Assembly: GCF_027744825.2 (NCBI RefSeq)
Contig: NC_071334.1
Coordinates: 31,967,437-32,031,436 of the forward strand
Direction of reading: 5' to 3'
DNA length: 64,000 bases
DNA from: Synchiropus splendidus
Taxonomy: Eukaryota > Chordata > Actinopteri > Syngnathiformes > Callionymidae
This document shows positions 25,816 through 38,996 of this stretch, one piece after another. Numbering within the stretch: position 1 is the first letter of the stretch; every line of letters starts with the position of its first letter. The translations under genes and the position numbers were made by a program. The notes below the pieces were generated by a model, which made no database searches, was not told the origin of the DNA, and saw only the letters and a program-made list of their open reading frames with translations.

Positions 25816-28489
25816 ATTTCCCCCCAAAAAACTTAATCAGACAAAGTTCATTCCCATGACTCTCCCAAAATCTCCCACTATCCCCAGAGTACTCTTGACC
25901 CTCCGACCCCAATCTCTTTTTATGACTATCTCTAAAGTAACCGTGGTTACAGTCACCCACTTCTCGTCCAAGCCTCTCGCAGGAAGCCCCACCCTGATCC
26001 TCTCAGTGTTTGTTTGGCTCACTGAGAACTGCATAATGAAGCTGGCGAATGTCTGGACAGCACCTGCAGGCAGGGTGTTCCCCTCTGTTCAGTCGCACTG
26101 AAGCCACACTGAAGAAAAGAAGCTTCATTTTACTCCTTAAAAAGTGCCAATGAAAAACAAGACACTTTGGCATTTGGATGGATGTTGGATTGCTGTATAT
26201 AAACCATCAATTGTTCGGGCTGGTGTAACCCCCTATTAAAAGGAAAGTGCTAATAGTTGTTGTCTGCGACTGGAAATCTGTAGTTGGCAGCCAAATCACA
26301 GAATTCTTGTCTGAGGCACCACCTAGTCATTAGGTGGGTTTGTTAACTTGTGTCAGGAGTCGTCTTTTCCCAGGCAAGTCTGAGCTTGGTCCATCCTGCC
26401 TCTGTCTTATTCCCACTCAGGCATTTTGAAGCAGCTGCCCAGATGAAATAACATGTACCTGTAAAAGATAAAAGTGAAAGTTAAACTGCATCAAATTTGG
26501 TTAATATGAATGAATATATCAGAAGGTGGTTAAGGAGGTCATGACAAAGCATAGTTTACATCACAGCAGATGTACTGTCATGCAAGAGTGGGACTGCAAA
26601 CAGGCAAAAGGTCAGTACTAAACTTTGATTATTACTCTTAACAACAAGGTGCTTAAACGCAGGACTTTACTGAGATCTACTGGAATTCAGTCTCAGTGCT
26701 CATAGGAATTGGATTATTAGCCTGACCTATTAAACAAAACGATATTGAGATTAACAAAGCAGTTGAAAGGCACATATATAGAGAAACATACTTATCTAAC
26801 CTATTTTAATTCAAAGTTTTGAAAGAAAAAACAAAAAAAACGTGTGTGACATAAAGTTTGGGATGGAAGTACAGTATTATTAGTCATCTAATGTGTATAC
26901 TATGACATCACCAGGCAGTGGCCATAGTGAATTACAAAACATTTACAGATGTTTATCTGAGCAATAGTGATACTCTTCCTCATCTCTCAAGCAACAATAA
27001 TGATGGCTGGGCATCTTCCCGTGTATTTTCTCCTATTTTGTCCTCAGTCAGTCAATGTGCTCTGTTTGGCTCCTACTGAGACACTACAACCGGTGGTGGG
27101 ACAATGGTTATCAATATCTTTTTCATCCAAAACTGAGGCATGAAGATTGATGTTTCAGGTGTCACCATCTGCTTGTATTAAGTAGTTACTACATCAGGCT
27201 TCATATTTACAGGTGGGCTTGTTTAAATGCTGCGATGTTGGATGTTGCAACTTTCCAATTTACGCGTCTAGAATCTTCAATGGTGTGTTGCCTGCTGGGA
27301 ATGTTAAGGAAACAAAATTGTCAGGTCAATTTATTGTTGAGCTTCTGCCCCATGATAAAAAGTTTGCGGGAAAAACCCAAGAAATGTGTAAAAATGCATA
27401 TCCAATACTGGTTATCTTTGGATTTCACAAGCAGTCTATATCAGCTGAGATGCGTGGTTCTGCCATATCAAAATCTAGAATACTCATGCAAATGAAACTG
27501 ATAAATCACTCCCTTACACCTTGGTAAAATAGGTCACTGTTGAGAGGGGAGAAATTTGGAGAAACAACAGGGCAAACTGTGCCCAACATTGATGCACGTA
27601 TCATTTTCTACACAATATTTTCTGAAAACAATAGAAAGTATGAAAGAATATTGACTACTCCAAAACCACTCTTTCAAAGGAAGCCAAGTAGCCTCTTCAG
27701 GATCAAGAGAAACATCAGCCGAAATTCCCCCTTTTTCCTTCCATTTCCTTGTCACCTGTGTGGGATTTGGTTCTTGTGTCCTCAGGGATGTGATAAGAAT
27801 CACAAAAGCTTGTTCAGGAAATGGGGAATAAACTTCTGTAGCGATAAATCTGATTGATGATTAAGTATTAAAAAAAAAGTTCATATTAAGTATGGTGTGT
27901 CATTTCAGATCCAACCAGGAAAGTTCAAACGCTTGAGTTATGAATACACCTATTATTCTTTTGGAATCTCAAAAGTTGGCGTGTCTTTACTAGCGTTGGT
28001 TTGTTTGATTGATTTCAGAAGTTGTGAATGGATTTTCATGAACTAGTCTGGATTTGTTTGTGATGGTCTGACTTACAGTATCAATATCATGTGAGAACAA
28101 TTTGCAATGTTTTGAAGGTTTCTTCATTCGCTTGTATGGAGCCTCACTGCTGCTGCTCGGTGCCCAGCTCCAGTCAGAACTAGATTTTAAAAAAATGAAA
28201 AAAAAACAAAACACTGGACCAATCTACCAAACGTGTTCCTGTAGTTGATGTTTTCGGACTGGTACATAACACTTGGTAGAGATTTGAAAATGCCACTGAA
28301 TGCCGCTGTTCTAAGCAGTTTCTGAGCATCTCAGCGCCCCCCAGAGGAGGCATAAGTCCCACCAGAGGCATGATTTGTGATATTTTGTTGGCAGGGAGGT
28401 TCCTGGTGTCCACTTAATTCTTCACACGACAATACCATAAAGTATTTTATAAAGTAAAACTACTTTGATGCCCTAAAGTGGCTAGTTCT

Positions 28490-28870
28490 CCCGCCACCAC
28501 CTGCAACCAGTTCTAAAGACTCTTTTGACTCGCTCAGTGTCGGCAGAGAAACTTTCCAGCGTGGAAGTTTTCACATCTCAGCTTCCTCTTTCTGCTCTTC
28601 GCTGTGACACCATTCGGCACTCTTGTTAACTGGACCCCATTACCACCCACAGTGATGCAGGCAGCAGATTTGGGGACTGGGCCCCCTGAGAGTGGCCTCT
28701 CTGTTTGCCTTGCTGGTGAGTCCCCTGCCGGTGTCCCCCACTAATGAATGGGCATTTAATGATCTGAGAGGAGCATTCAATCGAGTGAATAATGTGCAGG
28801 TCTGAAGCATCTCTCTGCTCCACTTGTCAGAGGAAACAAAAGCTTTTTATCCACACGGCAGAGAGGAGGG
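28490..28870. promoter_or_regulatory. Candidate conserved noncoding element
   Basis: A non-repetitive stretch of balanced composition. It includes ctaatgaatgggcatttaat and gagtgaataatgtgcag, both with ATTA/TAAT cores. It lies about 10 kb upstream of each flanking gene. Inference only. Confidence 0.2.
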
Positions 28871-31620
28871 AGTCAGGTGGTTTCTCACACGTAGGAACAT
28901 GTAGACAGGAAGTGAGTCACAACAAAGTAAGAAGGTGATGCACCATTGCAGACATCCAACAACTCAAAATAACTGAGCTTCAGGTGTGTGTTGTTTAAAT
29001 TCTTTGTACTCCATGTCTGGCAGAAGCAAGAAGAATTTCAATTGCTTTTTCTTTCGGGACTAACTGAAGAGAGAAAATATGTCTCATTATGAAAGGTATC
29101 CACCACAAATCCAAAATGAAGAGGCAAGAAGGGGATTAATAATGAGATGGTCATCACATGAGTCAGACAATTTCATAAAGACACCAGGAGGATTGGTAAA
29201 TACCTTGTAACATAGTCATGCAGCCGAGAGCAGACTTGCGCTAGCCGTCCGTGAGACCTGCGACACAAACAGGAAAAAGATTTCATTAAGTTTCAAGCTT
29301 GATACTCGTACATCATGGATTCCAAATTCAGTCATGCAACGGCTGAAATATCTTTTAACTGTAAGTCATTGAGATGTGGAAAACAAAAGTGCTAAGGTGA
29401 AATATCCAGATTACTGATACGGAGTGTAATGTGTAATGACATGTTACTACTCCCGAAGACCTCAATCTTGTCTCGAACCCTGAACTGAACAGGACCCAAG
29501 GCAAAAAGTGGGCAGCTAGGACGTCACCAAGTTGGGACACGGTGAAAACCTGTAAGAGACACAAACCAGACATTAGAAATGAAGACAAAGAGAACACCAC
29601 GGAGCATGGAGAATCTGACGCTGCAGACTGGAGCCAGGAAGCCTAAAAAATGCTGACAGGTGCACTGACGTTGGATTGGTTGGACGGGTGTCATGATCTG
29701 CCAAGACAGAAGAACAGAATAAAGTAAAGGCGTTAACATAACGATATAGCAAATCTGCAAACTGCAAACAGCGGCCTCAAAAAGTGGATGTTATCACAAC
29801 AGGTAGATGAACAAGGCAGACTGGCTGAGGCGACCAGGTGGCTGCCGCATGGGGCGGGGCCAAGGTGATAAAAAGTAGGCGGATACAGTGGAAGTTCTCG
29901 TGCACTGCGCCTCAGACAGAAATGAGGGTTTATTTCACATGACTGCAGGAGCCTGGCTCCCCCCCTTCCTCCTGGGGCTCTGTCTCGAGAGACAGTTGAA
30001 TGGCAGCAGCAGAGTCAAACAGACACCTCAACGTACAAAAGTGCATTGGGCACTGATTGGTACCAATTGTACCTGTGCCTGCCTGGTTGATCTGAAACAC
30101 TTTTGATGACATTGACTGAAGCATTTTGAGAACACTCATGAATTTAGAATACACAGTCTGATTATCCAATTTACCTGACAAAAAAGTAAAAGACGATCCT
30201 TAATTTACAGACTTTCATGGCAATACTCAGCATCCCTGTTGGGTTCTGTCCGGATGTAGACACACGTTGACGCCTGAACGTTACGCTGTAAACAAAAGAA
30301 ACCAGCGAGTTACTGAAGGACTGAAGAATGACTAATGGCTCCAAACAAAAACGGTCCACGCTGTAAGCACACAAGAGCGAGAACTGCTGTAAATTATTGC
30401 CAGTATGGAAGTCACATGGACGTGACCACGCATTGGGTGTTCTGGTCCGTCTAGCCTTGGAGATTGAGTCATCATTCTGGACGATCACATTAAACCTGTT
30501 CACGGAACCTGCCTCAGTTTTACAGGCCAATATATTTAGCTGCTCAAGGTGAGGAATAGAAGTCTGCTGGAAATTCAGTTAAGCCGACGGAAATATGATT
30601 ATGTGCTTGACATCTCAGAAACACTTGTAAAGTGTTCCACCAAACATGTTGCGATTTGAGAAAACGTGTTTACAGCTCTGGGTTTTTTGGGTCAATATTA
30701 CTGCACCTTGGGTAAACATTACTGAAAGCTAACCAGGCCGTTAAGTATCAAGTTCCCTGCAATGTGTCCTGTGAGATGAGGACTTGACCTGAGTGAACTG
30801 CTATGCAGCGGAGTTGTCAGTAGAAACAGCGTGAACTCCACAAAGATTGAGTTTTGAGTGAAAGGTCAAGCTGGTGTCACGCCAGTTAAGCCACAGTGAA
30901 TGCAGTTTAAGTATAAATATATTGCTATTTTCATTTCTGCTGCTCTCTCCGAGTGAGATATCAGGCTTATCAGTCTTCACCTGCGACTCCTCTGCACACT
31001 ATCTCCTGTTTCGTTTTTGGAAGAATGTCTCCCAGCAGTGGGTGGAATGCAGCTCATAAGAACTCCCTTTTTAATAATTAAGCACTCGTGCCAACGCACC
31101 CCTGTGAGTCCCAATATGAATGTGTCTATCTAGGAATTATTAACTTCATCTCACATTCCTATTTGCAACAAGAAGCTAAGAAAAAAAGGTCGTTTGTTAT
31201 TATTGTTTGGACGTTTGGGATTTGTCTCCTTCTCTAAAGTGCTTTTAGACTGTTGTTAGACTGGAGGCCCTTGAAGGACATTTTAAATAATTCATCCCAG
31301 TTTAGAAAATGGAGTTTGGAATTTCTGATGGCTTGTAGGAACTTGTGTAAAGTCATGTAGTGAACCATCATGAGATTAGTGCTGAATAAATGAGTCACAA
31401 CGCTCATACGGGATGTTTCATCCTAGCCAAAATGTTAAAGGGGACCAGCGTGTGTTTCTGTTTTAAGAGCTATCAACAGTGTTAGCGGAATGGAATGTCT
31501 TCTTCCAACTTATATAGGAATGTAATAGAACATGTTTTTGCTTTTATTTGCCATTTAGTTAATTTAGTAGCAAGGACCAACAGTGACAGGTGTGTGTGTA
31601 ACTTCAACAAAGGATCATCA

Positions 31621-32310
31621 GAATAGGAATCAACTTTATTGCAATGGTCAGTGGGGATCCCTCCAACTAGAAACGTGCTTTGGAATAAAGTGCTGTCAAT
31701 AAAATAAAATAAAATAAAATAAAATGATGGTGGTTCCCAGGGAGCAGAAGGAGTGGACGAACCAGCCAACATGAGAGGGGACGAAGGAGCTGTGATTCTC
31801 CTGAAATCTATGATCATCTCCACTGTCTTCTGGGCGTTGAGCTCCAGGTTGTTGTGGCTGCACCAAGACACCAGCCGCTCCACCTCCCTCCTGTAAACCG
31901 ACTCCTCCCCATCTGAGATGAGCCCGATGACGGTGGTGTCGTCCGCAAACTTGATCAACTTCACAGACTGGTGGCTGGAGGTGCAGCAGTTAGTGTTCAG
32001 GGAGAAGAGCCATGGAGAGAGAACACAGCCCTGAGGAGACCCGATGTTGAGGGTCCAAGTGTCGGAGACAGTCGTCCCCAGCCGCACACGCTGACTCCGG
32101 CTGGTCAGGAAGTCCGTGATCCACCTGCAGAGGGAGTCAGGCATGTTGAGCTGGCGAAGCTTGTCAGAGCTGGAAGAATTGTGTTGAAAGCAGAGCTGAA
32201 GTCCACAAACAGGAACCTGGCATAGGTTCCTGGGGAGTCCAGACGCTCCACAATGAAGTGAAGGGCCTGGTTCATTGTCTACAGATCTGTTGGCTCTGTA
32301 GGCATGGGAT
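31621..32310 (-). mobile_element. LINE fragment with reverse transcriptase motifs (jockey/L2/Rex1-type)
   Basis: Reading on the minus strand from 32310 gives AYRANRSVD, then a stretch out of frame, then CRWITDFLTSRSQRVRLG, GSPQGCVLSP and the catalytic box FADDTTVIGL, then WCSHNNLELNAQKT. These are reverse transcriptase palm motifs of non-LTR elements. At least two frameshifts are needed to restore the segment between AYRANRS and DKLRQLNM, so it is a pseudogene. After FRR the sequence passes directly into a 3' tail (AAAAT-type repeat at 31697-31726 and a tail ending near 31621). The region between the palm and the 3' end is therefore deleted. The same 3' tail is present at 46177-46290. Confidence 0.85.
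31697..31726. repeat. (AAAAT)n simple repeat in LINE tail
   Basis: Five or more ataaa/aaaat units inside the 3' region of the LINE fragment. A similar run is at 46249-46292 in the second copy. Confidence 0.85.
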
Positions 32311-35300
32311 TGATGATATGGATGCATAAGCAACCAGCGGTTCAACTGTTTAACAGACCTGGTCCTGGTGTGTTGAAGGTTCTGAAAATACTAACAACAA
32401 AACAATAAGGGATTGTATCTCCATCACATTCAGATTCTTCTGAATTGACTACACTGCTTCTGCCCACAAGGGACATATTTATGGACCTTGTCTGACCAAT
32501 TGAAATACATAGAAAATAGTCACACAGCTGGGATCAGACTGAGATCTGAGGTAGTCTTCCATGGTACCGATGGGTGAACACAGGGAACGGGGTCATTACG
32601 TTCTAAGCTACATTCCAAATTCCAATTGATGGATTCAAAATTCATATCATATTTAACTGTGCTTTTGCGGCAAGGTGGCCATGTTAGCAAACTCAAACCC
32701 GGCACTTTGATGTGAATCGCCACTATGAGTGCATGTATTTCTATCACAAACGTAAAAAAATCACTCCATTAACATTATGGGTTTTTGATGGATGAAAAAT
32801 GATTCATAAATCATTTTCAACAGCCAGAACTGTGATGGTGTCAGCACGTCAGATTCTCTGTATTACTGATGACCCCTCAAGGCTGCCTCAAACACAATAA
32901 TAGCTGAAACTGGTCACAAAAAGTAGAAATCGCTGTGGTTACATCCATACAGAGAGTCCTGAGGTCTGGGATAGGACACGAAGAATTGTAGCCGTTCATT
33001 GCTCCTTCACCCTTGATGATACTTGCTATCTATATATATAGAGAGAGAGCGAACCTTATGTGGTCATATGAAATATGATGTATATGCAAACTTACATGAA
33101 ATTGAATTCCAAGAATGAAACCTTAAGGAGAATCACCTGAACCACATTAATTTTTCAGAAGTTATTTTTTTACGTGACACGCTGCATACTGCGTCAGAAA
33201 ATGCTGGTTTCATAAGTGCTCCATATAAAATGGAATCCAATGAACATGGCCAAAACTGAAGTGGTAAACATGCCTAGCCTGTGGATGGCTGTCTTCGGCT
33301 CCAGCAACAAATAAAGATGATGGCGCAGGGCTGTTGTACCAGCACACTAGCATAACAATCTGAACATGCAAACAAGACGGCAAAGATGAGCTGTTATTAC
33401 GAGCTTTACTGCAAATTGACTGACAACAGAGTGGCCAGAGATTTGTCTTTCTGGAGCACTTTCAGCAGCTCTGTGGTCTAGTGCCCCATCAACGCTGACT
33501 AGGGAGTAATCTGAAAGAATTCCGATTCGATTCAAGTTCTTTTTTGCTAGTGGTTTAAGAAAGTGAAAGTGTCGAATTTATGTTTTTGACTTGTGTCTCT
33601 TTGGGTTCTGCTTTACAACCGTTCACAGCATATCTGTGTCGTTCAGCGGTCCTCGATGATGACATATGGGAAAAATATGCAGTGTATCGAGCCATCAGTT
33701 ACTGTCAGAGATAATGTCTGCCTTTTTGTTGTGACAATATGGTGTGTGTCTCTCTCTCTGTGTGTGCCCTCCTGTCTCCCATCGCTCGATCTTTCTAGCT
33801 GACAGCCAAGCTGAAAAACAGGTGCCGCCGGACAGCGGGAGAGTGCTCACAGCCACTCCTCCCTCCTCAGGCTATACATTCCTTCACTTTGCACGAATTG
33901 GAGACCTGTGGAACAGCAAACCCCACGTGGGTCCCCAGAACCCCTTGGTGCGTTTCCTTCCTGCCTCAAGGGAAGCGTTACATAGTCAGAATGAAAACCT
34001 ACTTGTGTGTATGTTTGGTAGAACAAACTCAGACATACTCTAGATTTGCTGAATTACTCCATCAGATCCAGGAAGTGGCCAGTGTATCTAAATCATGATC
34101 TTAAAAACAACAAAGAGGAACTGTGGAGTTGTTTTACTCTAATAGGTTATTCATGTGGTTAAGATGCCCAAAACTTACAGTATGTCAAAGGATCTTTCCT
34201 ATGTTAGCAATACTGCTATTTTAAGTGAATATCTTCTTAATAAAAAGATTTTTTTTTAAAACAAATAGTAAGAATAAATAAAGCTCCAGTCTTTTTAAGT
34301 AAGAAAAAATAACTTCAAAATTATTCAATATCAAGCCACTAAAAAGGACAGGACATGATGGAACCACAGTCTGCTAAAGCAAACATTAATGAAGTTTAAA
34401 ATATCAAAACCTGAACATCAAATATATGTGTAAAAACAGATTTTCAACTTCTTAACAGCAGTTAACACTCTATATAAAAATATTATTCTAGCAAATAACA
34501 CATGTTGACAGATTCAACAATTTTCATCACCAAAGTCTAAAAACATCTGCATTCAGAAATACATTACGATACCATTTATAAATGATTTAGAGTGAGATGA
34601 TCATCCAATTTTGTATCATGTATTACAAATCACAACTGCTGTCGTGTTGGAAAAACAGGAAACGCGGCTTATGTACTTCCTTTGCTCGTTTATATTCTGT
34701 GCGGCAACAGAGTCAGATAGAAATAATTACATTTTAAAAAATAATCAGATTTTCCTCATTAATTACAGCAAGAATTAGATTTGGTCTGGACCAGACAGTT
34801 CATGTTACACCAGTGCGGCATGTTGAGCGTGGACCAGCATAGGTTCCCGTACTGAGGGAGCTTCGTCCAGACTCTGCCTTCCATCACTAATGGAGTCAGC
34901 AGGTAGCAAAGTGCCACACAAACATGTGACTCCATCCTTGTTAAATCTTTGTGCGAGTGGACAGGAACACCGAGATCAGGTTTTACTCCTGCGAAAGGTC
35001 ATCTGAACCCAGCGAGACTCCTGGCTGGAGTTTAAACAGAGCACATTGTCTCCGCTGCTCTGAAAATACTGGCTCCTTAGCAACTTGCTGCACCATGGCA
35101 ACGGATGTCTCTGTCATCGCCGAGGAGCGCGGTCATGGAGAGAGAGCGTGCTGTGTTTCATATTCAACCAATGTCCTGGGCTGTCAGTGTGTCATGTCCC
35201 CCGCTGTAGATTCATATTCAGAGATACTGAAGACAACACCCAAGGGAGGCAATCCCCACATTTCCACATGCGTTTTTGGTGCTGAGACATGATGTAACTT

Positions 35301-38300
35301 TACAATGATTGGACATATTTACAATAGATATTGCCAATAGATTCAAATGCTTCTGTGGTTACTATAGAGTGTTCTTGACAGTATCTGCTATGTTTGGTTG
35401 TTGTGGTAAGCAAATGTTATATTATAGCTATTGTATTATTATATCATTATACTAAAGTCTCCAAGAAACCCTGCAACCGTTGGTGTTACTGTTTATATGG
35501 TCAATTAATAGCACGACTCATTTACAGTACATTTACAGACCCATACAGTTATAGAGCAGAAACACGAGTCAGCAGTTGTAAAAGGACCCACACGTGCACT
35601 GCATCTTCACGCTCGCCTCTGCCCAGCACACCCACAGCATCCTGGAGTCACAATAGCTGCTCCATTTCAGCTATCAGTCCCTCACATCAGGAGCTCCAGA
35701 TTGCGCTCCCCTCCGCCCACCACCCCACCAGTCCTCTGTCAAAAGACGCCTTGGGAGGAAACGCAAACCGCAACGCCGCACAAAAGTTATGACGGCTTGA
35801 TTTCCTCAATCAAATTGAGCTCTGGAGGGAAGACAAACATAGTGGAGGTGGTTCTGTTGTTGTTATTCCGCAACTGTGTTGGACATGTGGACATATGAGG
35901 GGACGAACAGGAAACTGGGAGATAAATTTCAAATTACATTCCATGTGCTCAGAGTGGGCTGCAGGGCTGTGGAGCTGGGGTCTCTGGGGGCAGCGGCCAC
36001 TGTAGGCGCGTCTTTGTCCTTGCGGCTCACAGGGGCTGGTGTTGGTTTACACTCAGGTCAGGGTGACTTCCTTCACTCCCCTTTGCTGCAAACAAACCCG
36101 TTACAGTCCGGACATTATCAAACTTTTTCATTTTTGCTGACTCTCTCAAGGACGAGGACCTGTGTAGCAGTTATGGCAGTTCCTCATCTGAGAGCAAGTG
36201 TGAAAGTGGTCTCACTAAAGTGCTATCAAAGAACAAGAAAGTATTTCTAAGAAGTGATGACTTTATGAAGCAGGATATATCAACACATAGCTCCCATGGA
36301 TAATAAATATAAAATACACTCGGAAAGTTAATTCCCTGATAATGACTCTTCACCTCATATAGTGATAGAAACACTTGCATCAAATCACAAAAGTGCTGAA
36401 GTGACCAAGCATGAGTCCTTGTTTACAAGGTCCACAAGAATCAATCACTGACAGCAATACAAACAGCCTGCGCTTGTGGACGGCTCTCTTTAAACTTGTC
36501 TGGATCTGGGCAACGTCAGTGCTGTTCTGGACGTGCGAGTCTTGATAAGCTGACAACAGGATGTTGACAGTGTAAACACCGGCCTGTTGTGCACTCACTT
36601 TTCAACTGATAATAACCTGATGTCTCAGGTGTAGCATGTCAGAGCTGATGTCGGATTCCCTCATGCATGAAAAGTATACAAACAAGACAGTATGGCTGAT
36701 CCTGTACAGCAAAGTACAACGTTCATCGCTACTTCTTTACACTTCTCAGACAGTCTTTCACCTTCATTTTCATCACTGAAGCAGACAGAAAGTGTTGCAT
36801 AGCAAATATGCACAGTGTTCAGTGGTCTAGAAAGTGTGAAGAAGTATGTTCACATGTGTTTTTTTAACAATATGGGTATCTACTCTATAAAGCTGATGTA
36901 TTGTCAGCACTTTCCTAGATTGACTTCAACAGACTGATGCCAGCGAAGGCTGTTATTGAGTTGCTTTTTCACATCATCACGGAGAAAGAAAAATGACAAA
37001 AGTGAGTTTCAACAGTGCTCGCTTCAGACGCAGACAGCAGCTTCACAGCGCATGTCAAGTCGAACACAATGATGAAAGTTATTATGAAAGTCTTGTGTGT
37101 TCATGGATTATTTCCATGTATGTATTAGTCAACATTTGGACTCATTGCACTTCTTTTGATAAGGATTTACCTCAACGTCATTAGACTGAATAACAATAAA
37201 GTCCTTACACTGGAGGTACAACTAGCAACTGTTATTTACAGATACTGTAAAGCAGTATTTGGTCCATATTACTCCCCCATGATACTTCTTGTGTATCTCT
37301 GTGGATATTTTAGTGCTTTGTTGCAAATAAAACAATCACAATCAAGTAAAAACAAAAAAGAAGGCCTTAGTGTGAGAGAAAATCTGCACCTCTTCACCCG
37401 AGGGTGACGGGAAACATGTCGGGTTCATCTCATCTATTAGACGGGGTCAGCGACTTCAACATCCGAGCAGGAGAAAACAATAACATCAGAAGGGCTAAAA
37501 GGTTCCTCTGTCCTCGGAGTGGTCAAGATAGAATTGTGGTTGATTCTAAACAAAGACAAAAATACAGAAAAACAAAAATAGAGAAAAACACTGTATAGGA
37601 TACACTGCAACTTTTAATGCAAAAATAAATGACAAATAAACAATACAAGTCACTTTTATTCCCTTTTCAATGAACAATGAACAGATCAAACCCACAATGT
37701 TAGCTTCACTCATGACTTGTTAAATACCTTAATGCTGCCTTATAACATGACAACCTGCTCCTCTTTTCATCAACTACATGACCAGGGAATGACTATCAGC
37801 TGCTGAAAACTGTTTTTGATAACAGAAAATGAAAAACTCCATTAGCGTTGGATTCGCCTGCGGTTAGCTCCAGTTAGCTTACATTTGTGAGCCTCTTGCG
37901 AGCGCTCAAATTCGGTGCAGTGATTTGACCCAAACTCGCAGGTTACTGCAGGTCTGCTGCATCACAACAAGCAGTGTGACCACCCGGAGGAAGTGTTTAC
38001 ATTGATTTTAAGAGTAATATTGCTCGTCATGTATGAATATAAATAGCACCTTACAAAAAATTTTTTTAAATCAGTGACGTCATAAATTCTCATATCGATG
38101 CCGATAAATCGGCCGGCTGATCCATTGAGGTAGCCCTAACAAAAAATGATTTTAAACAGGTTGGGAGGGGATTCTGGAGCAGTGCGGAACAATCTTTTGG
38201 CCTTTTCTGTGAACTCACTAAGGGGATTAAGGGTTTAATGAACTGCCCACTGCAGGCCAGAAGTTTGAGCAATCAGCAGTGGAGCAAAGTGCTTGTCACA

Positions 38301-38579
38301 AGAGAGCTCATGTGAAGGCGGGCCATGCGACTATTAGTGGGGCTGGGGGAGTTTGTTTTCTCATAATGCACTCCTCCCTGCACACAAATATCCCGCCCCT
38401 TCATTACAATGCAATACCTTCCATGACATCATGCCATTCAACCCTGGCAAAGTTGCATTTGTTTATATGCATGGTATGGATGTTTTTCTATTTGGTTAAT
38501 TCTTTCAGCATTGTCTAGATCGCCCAAATGACCCCTGTTCAAGTAGCACTTATTGACTGGTACTACCAATGACTGTTAC
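32311..38579. other. dlx3b-itga3 intergenic region, distal half
   Basis: About 6.3 kb with no supported gene. It is strongly AT-rich from 34.2 to 34.8 kb and from 36.6 to 38.1 kb. Short open frames are unrecognised and lack splice partners. No repeat family was identified with confidence. Confidence 0.5.
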
Positions 38580-38820
38580 TCGAGTTTGGCCCCAGCGCAG
38601 CACGGCCCTGGGTGGCAGCACAGATTGCAAGTGTGATGTGTGAAGTGGGTGTGGAAGGGGAAGAATGAAAGGAGGCAGGGCCGGGGTGGGCGCCGGAGAG
38701 AGGCAGACACACATCGACACCTTGAGGCTGAGCGCGGGCGGATCTAGATGGGGAGGTCTCTGTGAGAGGCAGCCTACCTGTTGCAGCTGATCGCGGGACA
38801 GTGGCGCACCGGACCCAAAT
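38580..38820 (+). promoter_or_regulatory. itga3b: Putative itga3 promoter and 5'UTR
   Basis: G-rich sequence with agggccggggtgggcgccgg near 38,678 directly upstream of the start codon. There is no TATA box. This is consistent with a TATA-less, Sp-dependent promoter; the start site is not determinable. Confidence 0.4.
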
Positions 38821-38996
38821 ATGTCTCCGGGACTGTTACTCTGCGCCGTTCTGGCTCTTTACCATGGAACGTTACTGTGCAGAGGATTCAATATCGATGA
38901 ACGGTTTCCCGTGATCAAGGAAGGAAAAACGCCAGGGAGCTTCTTTGGATTCTCAGTGGCCATGCACAAGCAGACGCAGGGATCCACGAAGTACAT
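38821..38996 (+). CDS. itga3b: itga3 coding exon 1
   Basis: Residues 1-58 plus two bases: signal peptide and first propeller strand. The donor is TACAT|GTACGT at 38997. It is chosen because it gives Ile-Leu-Leu-Val-Gly-Ala-Pro across the junction. The GTGAGT four bases further on would break the frame. Confidence 0.88.

Larger units (their letters stand above)
20913..31620. other. dlx3b-itga3 intergenic region, proximal half
   Basis: About 10.7 kb without a supported gene. Open frames are under about 130 codons and unrecognised. It contains a CAT/TAA microsatellite (21691-21750), an AT-rich tract near 23320, a degenerate repeat at 25560-25815, and a non-repetitive block at about 28,490-28,870 that could be regulatory. 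The stretch 29,480-29,880 has the texture of old transposon sequence, but I cannot name it. Confidence 0.5.

Noticed and set aside
27213..27857. Two adjacent open frames of about 105 codons
   Set aside because: No domain or recognisable motif, no promoter or splice pattern; expected by chance in a 20 kb intergenic region.
31482..32345. 287-codon minus-strand open frame as a host gene
   Set aside because: It is a LINE reverse transcriptase fragment with frameshifts. The C-terminal part of the frame is only 3' tail and flanking sequence read through.
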